Program-made: the position numbers and the translations under genes
Assembly (NCBI GenBank): GCA_910585945.1
Contig: CAJUHZ010000031.1
Location: forward strand, 1-28,279
Direction of reading: 5' to 3'
Origin: an uncultured Bilophila sp.
GTDB taxonomy: Bacteria > Desulfobacterota > Desulfovibrionia > Desulfovibrionales > Desulfovibrionaceae
Length of the DNA: 28,279 nt
The notes under the pieces: model-generated
Told to the model about the DNA's origin: nothing
Seen by the model: the letters and a program-made list of their open reading frames with translations, nothing else
The model's database searches: none
In this document: piece by piece, positions 1 through 7,491 of the stretch
How positions within the stretch are numbered: the first letter of the stretch is position 1
How the letters are laid out: every line of letters begins with the position of its first letter

Positions 1-348
<348 letters not shown>

Positions 349-521
349 CTAGGGTCAGCCCCCATTAACCCGCCTGCGGCAAAGCCGCCTTTTTGCGTCC
401 GGCGGCGTTGCAAGGCCAACACCTTGCGGTATGTTCATACAGCTTCGCCCAATGTTTGCCCTTTGCCGGCCGGGAAAAAACGGCGTTTCGCGGACGGCGT
501 TTTCATGAGGGCTGACCCTAG
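349..521. mobile_element. 173-bp element with 20-bp terminal inverted repeats (MITE-like)
   Basis: Bases 349-368 and 502-521 are inverted repeats of each other with 18 of 20 positions matching; the outer 13 bases (CTAGGGTCAGCCC) are perfect. Each end carries TA at its second and third base, as expected if an IS630/mariner-type element had duplicated a TA target, which would make the repeats proper 352 to 518. There is no transposase inside. The interior holds a hairpin at 376-388 followed by five T residues (391-394 and 390) on the plus strand. The right end supplies the stop codon of the neighbouring transporter gene. A non-autonomous miniature element is the simplest reading; a symmetrical regulatory or REP-like element is the alternative. 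Confidence 0.5.
376..394 (+). terminator. Possible rho-independent terminator
   Basis: GCGGC-AAA-GCCGC forms a 5-bp stem with a 3-base loop, followed by C and five T residues. It reads as a weak intrinsic terminator on the plus strand, inside the inverted-repeat element. No plus-strand gene precedes it in the window, so it may simply be part of the element. Confidence 0.3.
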
Positions 522-1417
522 CGCAAAAGCAGCACCGCCGCCCCGGCGCACGCCGTGCACGCTCCGACGATGGAGGCCACAGCCGGGCGGCGGCGCTCCC
601 ACAAGCCGCTGACCACAAGCACGGCCACGGGCTGAAGCCCGATAAGCGTGGCGGCGACAGCGGCCGGCAAATGTTGCAGGGCCACGCACGAGAGCCATAT
701 GCCGCCTGTCGGCCCGAAAAAACAGCCGGCCAGCAGGTACTTGATGACCACCGGCGTCTCGTGGAGAGCGTGAAGCGCGCGACGCGCCCGGTGCAGCCCT
801 ACCCCGAACGCCCAGAGAATGACGGTTGCCGCCACGTTGCGCAGGAGGGAAAGCGCCAGGGGCGGCATGTCCAGGCGAAGCGCTTCCTTGGAAGCGATCA
901 TGCCAACGGCCATTGCGCACGCCGCGCCGCAGGCCAGCATCAGCCCCACATTCCGCTCGTGGGCCGAAACGCTTCGGGAATGAACGTCCCTCTGTTCCCC
1001 CACAATGACCATGACCACCCCGGCAGTCGCGATCCCCATGCCGGCCAGGCCCTGCCCGCCGAGGCTCTCCCCCAGAAAGGCCGCCCCCAGCAGCGCGGTG
1101 ACGCAGGAGTTGAGGGAAAGACAGACCAGCGTCGAGCGGATGCCGATGCGCCCGATGGATTCGTAGGTGCACCAGTCGCACATGGCGATGCCCACAAAAC
1201 CGGAAAGCAGGGCCATGCTTGCAGACCCCCACGGATAGAGGCGGAGTTCTCCCGCAAGCGCGCAGACGACGCACAGCACGCAGACCGCCAGCGGCTGGCG
1301 CAACATCATGAACGGGTGCACGCCGAGCAGGCGCGACGCCTGAGCGTGGACCGTGCTTGAGACGCTCCAGGAAAAGGCCGTGCCCACACCGGCGAGCACG
1401 CCGATCAATGCCGTCAT
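518..1417 (-). CDS. EamA/DMT-superfamily transporter, 299 aa
   Basis: The protein starts MTALIGVLAGVGTAFSWSVS and is almost entirely hydrophobic, with about ten predicted membrane helices arranged as two similar halves. This is the usual layout and length of EamA-domain drug/metabolite transporters in the inner membrane. The second half contains a GPTGGIWLSCVALQ segment and a late VAVLVVSGLW helix typical of the fold. The substrate cannot be read from the sequence. I chose the ATG at 1417 because it has a GGAG just upstream and begins at the first membrane helix; a frame extending further upstream overlaps the sirtuin gene and is not needed. It lies 32 bp after the sirtuin gene on the same strand, so the two are probably co-transcribed. 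Its TAG stop falls in the right arm of the inverted-repeat element. Confidence 0.9.
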   Translation of the reverse strand: MTALIGVLAGVGTAFSWSVSSTVHAQASRLLGVHPFMMLRQPLAVCVLCVVCALAGELRLYPWGSASMALLSGFVGIAMCDWCTYESIGRIGIRSTLVCLSLNSCVTALLGAAFLGESLGGQGLAGMGIATAGVVMVIVGEQRDVHSRSVSAHERNVGLMLACGAACAMAVGMIASKEALRLDMPPLALSLLRNVAATVILWAFGVGLHRARRALHALHETPVVIKYLLAGCFFGPTGGIWLSCVALQHLPAAVAATLIGLQPVAVLVVSGLWERRRPAVASIVGACTACAGAAVLLLR

Positions 1418-1449
1418 TTCTTCTCTCCGGGAGTTGCCGCGCCGAATCG

Positions 1450-2211
1450 TCAGCGCGCCGCGATTTCTCCTGCATCCAGGGCGTCGCGCACGGCCGCGAA
1501 GACCTCGCCGAGATCGGCGTGCCGCCCCACGGCCCGGCTGTCCAGCGGCGTCGGATCCGCATTGACGATGGCAAGCCTGCCCCCCTGCCGGAGCGTGGAA
1601 ACAGGCAGCCCCGCCGCCGGGTAGACGGTCAGGCTTGAGCCGAGCACAAGCATGAGATCCGCGCGCGAGGCTTCGTCGTCCGCCTCTCCGAGCACGGCGG
1701 GATCCAGCGGTTCGCCAAAAAAGATGATATCGGGTTTGACAATGCCTCCGCAGGCGTCGCAACGGGGAGATCGCCCCTGATCGAGAGTCCGCACAATGCT
1801 TTCAAAGGAGAACTCCCGCCCGCAGTTCAGGCAGTGGTGGCGGGAAGGCGAACCATGCAGTTCGAGCACCCGGCGCGAGCCTGCCTTCTGATGCAGGAGA
1901 TCGATGTTCTGCGTCAGCACCGCCCTGACCACTCCCAGTTCTTCCAGGCGGGCCAACTGGGCATGGATGATGTTCGGCTCCTTGTCGGCAAGATTGTAGA
2001 TGAAATCGCGGGCGTGGGTGTAATAGTAGTCCGGATCGCGCATGAAGTACGAAAGATCGAACAGCTTTTGCGCGTCCACGTCGGTTCGCCGGTAAAAACC
2101 GTTTTTGCCCCGAAAGTCGGGGATGCCCGAAAGCGTGGATATGCCCGCCCCGGTCAGCACGACGCAGTGCCGGGAGGCGCGAAGCAGATCGATAAAAGCG
2201 GCTGGGGACAT
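1450..2211 (-). CDS. Sir2-family NAD-dependent protein deacylase, 253 aa
   Basis: Sirtuins remove acyl groups from protein lysines, consuming NAD and releasing nicotinamide and O-acyl-ADP-ribose. All family signatures are present: GAGIST at 21-26 and GIPDFRG at 29-35 for NAD binding, TQNID at 100-104, the catalytic histidine at 119 in HGS, two zinc-binding Cys pairs (C127/C130 and C151/C154), FFGE at 164-167, and GSSLTV at 191-196. Length is normal for a bacterial single-domain sirtuin (cobB/npdA type). The ATG at 2211 has a strong GGAGGTG ribosome site about 8 bases upstream. It is first of a likely two-gene operon with the EamA transporter. The preferred acyl group cannot be determined from sequence alone. 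Confidence 0.95.
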   Translation of the reverse strand: MSPAAFIDLLRASRHCVVLTGAGISTLSGIPDFRGKNGFYRRTDVDAQKLFDLSYFMRDPDYYYTHARDFIYNLADKEPNIIHAQLARLEELGVVRAVLTQNIDLLHQKAGSRRVLELHGSPSRHHCLNCGREFSFESIVRTLDQGRSPRCDACGGIVKPDIIFFGEPLDPAVLGEADDEASRADLMLVLGSSLTVYPAAGLPVSTLRQGGRLAIVNADPTPLDSRAVGRHADLGEVFAAVRDALDAGEIAAR

Positions 2212-2474
2212 TGGAACACCTCCGTGAAAAAACGCTCCGCCGCCATGCCGGGTGGTTCCCGAAAGGCAGGCGGGTGAAACGATATGTCATGTCGGGAGGG
2301 ACGTCCATCAGGAAAATACTTCGGCTCCGGGCGACGATCCGCCGACAGGGCCGCCGCGCCGGACGCATCAACGTCGGGAAGGAAGCATCCAAAGCGCCTG
2401 GCGCATCCGGGGTATCGGGGGCATCGGGGGCATACGCGGCCGGGCGCAATCCTGACGCAATCCGGGCATGGGGC

Positions 2475-2503
2475 TTGCCAGCACGCCGCGACATGCTTAT
2501 CAT
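2475..2503 (+). promoter_or_regulatory. Sigma-70-like promoter for the BI-1 gene
   Basis: TTGCCA at 2475-2480 and TATCAT at 2498-2503 each match the sigma-70 consensus at five of six positions and are separated by exactly 17 bp. Transcription would begin near 2510, giving a leader of about 140 bases before the BI-1 start codon. This is the best promoter match I found by eye in the window. Confidence 0.55.
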
Positions 2504-2547
2504 GGATCTGATTGCAAAACAGTTCATACCGGATCCGGCGTGAACCG

Positions 2548-2592
2548 TTTTGCGGGATCGCCCGCGAAAAGCCGGCGCTTTCCGGCCGGCAG
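2548..2592. promoter_or_regulatory. Two adjacent inverted repeats in the BI-1 leader
   Basis: The first has TTTT, GCGGG-ATCG-CCCGC, then GAAAA, so the stem can extend through the A and T runs with one bulged base. The second is GCCGG...CCGGC. Neither is followed by a T run, so they are not ordinary terminators in the direction of the gene. They could be an operator or a leader RNA structure; no specific role is supported. Confidence 0.3.
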
Positions 2593-2650
2593 GGACGCCG
2601 GGTGAAGCGGTATCGAACCTGCCCGCACTCTTCTACTTCTGGAGGCTTGG

Positions 2651-3352
2651 ATGGAAACTCTTCGTGACGGCGTGCGCACGGCAAGCGTGAGCGTCGCGTC
2701 CGTATTCATGCGTCAGGTATACCAATGGATGACCGTGGGCTTGCTGGTGACGGCGGGCAGCGCGGTCTATGTGGCGAACAGCCCTGCCATTCTTCAGGCC
2801 CTGTTCGGCAACACGATCGGGTTTATCGCGCTGGCCATCGCGGTTGTCGCCCTGCCGCTGGTGCTGTCGGGCATGATTTCCCGACTCTCCTCCGGCGCGG
2901 CGACAGTCCTGTTTGTCGTGTACAGCGCGCTCATGGGCGCTTTTCTTTCCAGCGTGCTCCTTGTCTACACGGGCGCGTCGGTCATGCAGGCGTTCCTCAC
3001 CGCCGCAGGCACCTTTGCGGCCATGAGCGTGTATGGAACGGTGACCAGGCGGGATCTGACGCAGATGGGGAGCTTTCTCACGATGGGGCTGATCGGCCTC
3101 ATCATCGCCATGCTCGTCAACCTCTTTTTGCAGAGCACCATGCTGGAGTTTGTGATCAGCGCCATTGGTGTGCTCATTTTCACCGGCCTGACCGCCTACG
3201 ACACGCAGCGCATCCGGGCCTTTGGCGAAAATGCCCCCCTGGGCGACACTGTTGCGGTGCGGCGCGGCGCGTTGCTCGGCGCGCTGACCCTGTACCTCGA
3301 TTTCATCAATCTTTTCCTGATGCTGCTGCGTCTGATGGGCGACAGGCGCTGA
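2651..3352 (+). CDS. BI-1/YccA-family (TMBIM) inner-membrane protein, 233 aa
   Basis: This is a small polytopic membrane protein of about seven hydrophobic helices, the standard architecture and length of the Bax-inhibitor-1/YccA/YbhL family. The family signature near the end, TAYDTQRIR at 181-189, carries the conserved aspartate (D184) ahead of the last helix. Bacterial members are linked to modulation of the FtsH membrane protease (YccA) or to pH-dependent calcium leak (BsYetJ); which applies here is unknown. The ATG at 2651 follows a clear GGAGG by 6 bases. A sigma-70-like promoter lies about 150 bp upstream. The DUF748 gene follows on the same strand after 78 bp and may be co-transcribed. 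Confidence 0.93.
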   Translation: METLRDGVRTASVSVASVFMRQVYQWMTVGLLVTAGSAVYVANSPAILQALFGNTIGFIALAIAVVALPLVLSGMISRLSSGAATVLFVVYSALMGAFLSSVLLVYTGASVMQAFLTAAGTFAAMSVYGTVTRRDLTQMGSFLTMGLIGLIIAMLVNLFLQSTMLEFVISAIGVLIFTGLTAYDTQRIRAFGENAPLGDTVAVRRGALLGALTLYLDFINLFLMLLRLMGDRR

Positions 3353-3430
3353 CGCGCCGCGGCGCATTCTTCTCCTGCCGATGCGGGCCATGCGCGGCCC
3401 GCATCGCGCCCCAATCGCTCCTGTTCCGTC

Positions 3431-6400
3431 ATGTCGCTTCCGCACGGACAGCCAGATCCCGCTCCCCTCTCCCGTCCGGATCCTCAGCCCGCCCCGGCGC
3501 GCGTCCCGCACCCGCCCCGCCGGTTCCGCGTCTGGCGCTTCCTCATTCCTCTCCTGTTCGTCTGCCTTGCGGGCTGGACGGGAGCGGCCCTGATCCTGCC
3601 CCCCACGCTCGTCAGAAGCGCGCTCCAAACCTGGTTGAGCGAAGCCCTCAACGCGCCGGTGACCGTGGAAAACATCACCCTCCACCCACTTACCCTCCGC
3701 GCCACGCTGAACGGCGTCCGCCTCCCGGCGCATAACGGCGAGTCGCTGCTTTCCATTCGCGAGATCGAGCTTGTCCCCGGCGTGCGTCTCTACCGCCCGC
3801 CCGGCGCGGGCGACAGCAAAATCGCGCCTGACTGGCGCTTCCCGCGCCCGCAAGTCGTCATCTCTCTGCGAGTGACCGAACCGGAACTGGATATCGCCTA
3901 CCTTGGCGACGGCGTTTTTTCCTTTTCCGATTTGATCCGGTCCGAAACCGAAACTCCGGAAGCCGAAGCGGCGAGCCGGCCGCATGGCCCGGCGCACGCT
4001 GACGTCGCCCCGCCCCTTTTTCTCCTGAGCGATCTGAAAATCATGGACGGCACGCTGATCCTGCGGGACAAGCCGCTGGGTTCGTTCCATGTGCTGAGTG
4101 ATATCAGCTTTGACGTTCCCTTCCTCGTCCCGACTCCGCGCGAACGGATCGGGCAGGGCGGACAAGGCGGCGAGGAAGCTCCCGAAGACGAGGAAGCGGA
4201 GGACCTCCCCGTTCTGGCCGCGCCCACCCTCTCCGCCCGCCTGGACGGAACCCCGATACAGGCCGGCGGCAGCATCCGGCCTGTGGGCGACACCCTGCGC
4301 ACCACCTTTGAAATCCGCGCGGGGCGGCTCGAACTGACCCGCTTTGCGGACTATCTGTCGCGTTTCACTCCCCTGAAGCTGACCAGCGGCGTGGCGGAGC
4401 CGGCCCTCACCTTCGTCATTTCCCAGCCCCGCCGGGGCAATGTGGAGGTGATGCTTTCCGGCCGCGTGCGCCTTGAGGACATGGCGATCGCCGCGCCTTC
4501 GGGCGAAACCGCCGCCCGGCTGAAGCGCGCGGATATCGCCCTCGGCGGCTTTACCCTGAGCGAACGGCGCGTAGCCCTGGAAAGTGTGGAACTGGACGGG
4601 CTTGAACTTACAATCAGGCGGGATCGCAAGGGGCGGATCGACTGGCAGGAGTGGTTTGCCGATCTGGCCGACTCCCCGGCCCAAAGCCCGGACACGATCC
4701 CAGACGCGGGGCGGAATGACGGCCCCGGCAGCAGTGCCGGGAGCGGCAAGGGCAGCGGCAAGGACGGCGCGCCCTCTCCCGAGCCGCTTTCACGGCCGGC
4801 TCCGGCTTTTGTTGTGGAAGGGGCGGACCTTGTCCTGCGTGACGCGTCGTTCGTATGGGAAGACGCCGCGTTTTCCGGATCGGGCCGCATCGGCATCACC
4901 GGGGTGGACGGCAGGATTGCCGAGTATTCGACGCGCCCCGGCGCGCGCACGGCCATGCGTCTTTCCTTCGGGATCGACAACGAGGGAGTGCTGGCTCTGG
5001 AAGGCGAAGGCACGATCAACCCGCCGACGCTTCGCGCCTCGCTGCTGGCGCGTGATTTTTCCCTGGCGGTTCTGCGCCCCGCACTGGGCGGAACGTCCCT
5101 CAGCGACATGAACGGCAGGCTGGATTTTCAGGGGAACGTCGAGATGAAGGACAGCGGCGCTGGCATGGCCCCCGCCTGGCGGGCGGAAGCCGGGGAAGCC
5201 GCGTTGCGCGCGTTTTCCTTCGGCCGAAGCGCGGGGAAAAACCCCGCCCTGAGCGTGGACGCCTGCCGCTTCCGGGGACTGTCGCTCAATACGGCGGCAC
5301 GCACGTTTTCCCTGGACGCGCTGAAACTCGCCGCCCCCCATGCCCGGCTGCTCCTCGGGACGGACGGGCCGCGCCTTGCCCTTCCCGCCTCCGGGGGAAG
5401 CGGGAAAACCACAACAGGCGCGGTTCCGGATCTGGCGGCCGAAGCCAGACGCTGGCGGGTTCGCGTGGGCAGTCTCGCGGCGGAAAAGGGGCGTCTTTTC
5501 CGTGTCTCTGCCGCGGGCGCGGCAAAGGCGACGCCCCTGGTGTCGGATTTTTCCCTGAGCGCCGCCCCTCTGACACTTGATCCCGCCCAAACGATCGCCT
5601 TCACTCTGCACACGCGGGGCACGCGGGACGATACGCTCGACGTCTCCGGGAACGTGCGCCCCGCTCCCCTGAAGCTGGACGCCCGGATCAGGGCGACCGG
5701 TCTGGCCCTGGACACGCTGGACGGCTTTGTGCGGCCGTGGACCGACGCCACGCTTGCCGGCCGGGCCGACGGGGATATCCGGCTGGCGCTGGAGGCTCGC
5801 GCCGACGTCGGGAACAAGCCTTCCCGCACTGACGAGAGCGGACGGAACGGGCGCGGGCCGGACGTTCGCGTTGACGGGGATCTGACCTTGCGCGATGTCG
5901 TCGTGAACGACGGCGCGACAAACCGGCGTCTGCTTCGTTTCCGGCGTTTCAGCGCCACGGGCTTGCGCTACGCCGCATCCGGGGCAGGAACGCCCGGATC
6001 GGGCAAGCCCGTGCTGGAAGCCGCTGAACTGGTTCTGGATCGTCCCAATCTGCCTCTGATTGTGGACAGAAACGGCCGCCTCGCCCTGCTCGCCGCCTTG
6101 CGCAAAAAACCGGCGGCATCCGCCGCTCCGAAAACGCCGCACGCGCGCGAGGGGCGGACGGAGGCGGACTGGTTCAGCGGTCTGAACGTGGCAAAAGCCG
6201 TTGTGCGGGACGGACGGCTCCTGCTCAGCGATCAGCGCTTTGCTCCGCCGGTGACCGTGGCCGTGCAGGGGCTTGAGGTTGCCGCCTCCGGCCTGTCCGC
6301 ACAGGCGGGAACCTCGGCCAGGCTCTCCCTCGGCGCGCAGCTTGACGGCTCTCCGGTGCGGCTGACCGGCGCGTTCAACGTGCTTGTTTCTCCACCCACG

Positions 6401-7417
6401 GCGGATCTGACGCTGACGGCCGACAACGTGGACCTCTCGCGCTATTCGGCCTACGCCCGGAAATACATGGGCTGCCCCATTGAACAGGGCCGGCTGAACC
6501 TGAAAAGCGTGATCAGGACCTCGCGCCGTGATTTTTCGGCGGACAGCGAGATCGTTCTGCGCCAGCTTGTCCTCGGCCCCCGAGACCCCGCCTCGGGCGC
6601 GCCCAACTACTCCGCGGGCCTGGCGTTGCTGTCCGATTTCAACGGCGACATCAGACTGAATGTGCCCCTCAAGGGATCCCTGGACAACGTCAGCCTGCAA
6701 ACAGGCGGCATTGTGGGCAAGGCGCTCGCCGGGCTGTTCACCAAGGTGCTGACCTCGCCCGTTTCCCTGCTGGGCGGGCTGTTCAGCCTTTTCGGTGAAG
6801 ACGATCCGCAGCTTCGCTTCATCAGCTTTGCGCCGGGCGCGGCAACGCTCTCCCGGGCTTCCCGCGCTCGGGTGGACGCGACCGCGGAGGTCCTGCGCCT
6901 GCATCCAAAGGAAAAAGCGCGCCTTGTGGGGCTGTACGAGCCGGAAAGCGACGCCGCCGGCCTGCGACGCATGGGGCTGCTGCGTCGCTTGCGCGAACTG
7001 AAGCTGGCCGGACTTCCAGCCGGGGAACGCGCCGCCGGCCCGTCCGCAAGCAGACAGGGAACGCCCGGGCCGGAAACAAACGCTTCGGCCGCGAAGGAGC
7101 GGGATGATCTCCGCATCGATCCGCGGGAATACGAGGAACTGCTGTTCCGCGCCTTCAAGGCCGCGCGGGCGAAGAGCGGGGCGTCCGGCCCGATCCGCCG
7201 GGAGCGTCCGGACGTCATGGAACGGGAGCTGGAAGCGCTGACCCCTGTGGGACGGGAGCAACTGGAGGAACTGGCGCGCGCCCGCGCCGCGGCTGTGCGC
7301 GCCCGCCTGCTTGAGATCGACCCGACACTGTCCGCCCGTGTCGGCCTTGCCGCGGATCGAAACGGCCGGCCTCTGGTCCGCGCCGGCGCGGCCCGCGTCG
7401 AACTGGAACTGCGATAG
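3431..7417 (+). CDS. DUF748 / AsmA-like envelope protein, 1328 aa
   Basis: The protein has a proline-rich cytoplasmic lead, one membrane helix at about residues 36-57, then a very long periplasmic body of beta-type segments. The opening after the helix (an LxxxLNAPVTVENITLHPLTL pattern, and FSFSDLI near 160) is characteristic of DUF748 proteins, which are related to the AsmA/TamB/YhdP bridge-like group. Near residues 1128-1190 there is an OmpA-like stretch beginning SFAPGAATLS, also usual for the family. Homologous families span the periplasm and move phospholipids or assist outer-membrane assembly; that role is inference here. Odd features are an acidic Gly/Glu insert near 238-262 and a Gly/Ser linker near 427-455. 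The start codon at 3431 has no strong ribosome site, so the exact N terminus is uncertain. Confidence 0.85.
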   Translation: MSLPHGQPDPAPLSRPDPQPAPARVPHPPRRFRVWRFLIPLLFVCLAGWTGAALILPPTLVRSALQTWLSEALNAPVTVENITLHPLTLRATLNGVRLPAHNGESLLSIREIELVPGVRLYRPPGAGDSKIAPDWRFPRPQVVISLRVTEPELDIAYLGDGVFSFSDLIRSETETPEAEAASRPHGPAHADVAPPLFLLSDLKIMDGTLILRDKPLGSFHVLSDISFDVPFLVPTPRERIGQGGQGGEEAPEDEEAEDLPVLAAPTLSARLDGTPIQAGGSIRPVGDTLRTTFEIRAGRLELTRFADYLSRFTPLKLTSGVAEPALTFVISQPRRGNVEVMLSGRVRLEDMAIAAPSGETAARLKRADIALGGFTLSERRVALESVELDGLELTIRRDRKGRIDWQEWFADLADSPAQSPDTIPDAGRNDGPGSSAGSGKGSGKDGAPSPEPLSRPAPAFVVEGADLVLRDASFVWEDAAFSGSGRIGITGVDGRIAEYSTRPGARTAMRLSFGIDNEGVLALEGEGTINPPTLRASLLARDFSLAVLRPALGGTSLSDMNGRLDFQGNVEMKDSGAGMAPAWRAEAGEAALRAFSFGRSAGKNPALSVDACRFRGLSLNTAARTFSLDALKLAAPHARLLLGTDGPRLALPASGGSGKTTTGAVPDLAAEARRWRVRVGSLAAEKGRLFRVSAAGAAKATPLVSDFSLSAAPLTLDPAQTIAFTLHTRGTRDDTLDVSGNVRPAPLKLDARIRATGLALDTLDGFVRPWTDATLAGRADGDIRLALEARADVGNKPSRTDESGRNGRGPDVRVDGDLTLRDVVVNDGATNRRLLRFRRFSATGLRYAASGAGTPGSGKPVLEAAELVLDRPNLPLIVDRNGRLALLAALRKKPAASAAPKTPHAREGRTEADWFSGLNVAKAVVRDGRLLLSDQRFAPPVTVAVQGLEVAASGLSAQAGTSARLSLGAQLDGSPVRLTGAFNVLVSPPTADLTLTADNVDLSRYSAYARKYMGCPIEQGRLNLKSVIRTSRRDFSADSEIVLRQLVLGPRDPASGAPNYSAGLALLSDFNGDIRLNVPLKGSLDNVSLQTGGIVGKALAGLFTKVLTSPVSLLGGLFSLFGEDDPQLRFISFAPGAATLSRASRARVDATAEVLRLHPKEKARLVGLYEPESDAAGLRRMGLLRRLRELKLAGLPAGERAAGPSASRQGTPGPETNASAAKERDDLRIDPREYEELLFRAFKAARAKSGASGPIRRERPDVMERELEALTPVGREQLEELARARAAAVRARLLEIDPTLSARVGLAADRNGRPLVRAGAARVELELR

Positions 7418-7491
7418 GCTCAGCTTTGGGGCCAGCCGTCAGGGAAACGCCGGTCAATCGTTCCGCCCGTTCCATCCGTTTCATCCGCGCA

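Larger units (their letters stand above)
2212..2650. other. Intergenic region between divergent sirtuin and BI-1 genes
   Basis: These 439 bp lie between two divergent genes and contain no convincing coding sequence. Visible items are three 9-bp degenerate tandem units (2411-2437, GGTATCGGG-like), a promoter candidate at 2475-2503, and two adjacent inverted repeats at 2548-2570 and 2571-2592. The last two would lie in the leader RNA of the rightward gene. Confidence 0.6.

Noticed and set aside
1418..1762. N-terminal extension of the EamA transporter to 1762
   Set aside because: It would overlap the sirtuin gene by over 300 bp and add Arg-rich sequence ahead of the first membrane helix. The ATG at 1417 has its own ribosome site.
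2633..4684. Long minus-strand open frame opposite the DUF748 gene
   Set aside because: Its translation is a charged, Gly/Arg/Gln-rich mixture with no domain pattern, as expected from the antisense of a GC-rich gene with strong third-position bias.
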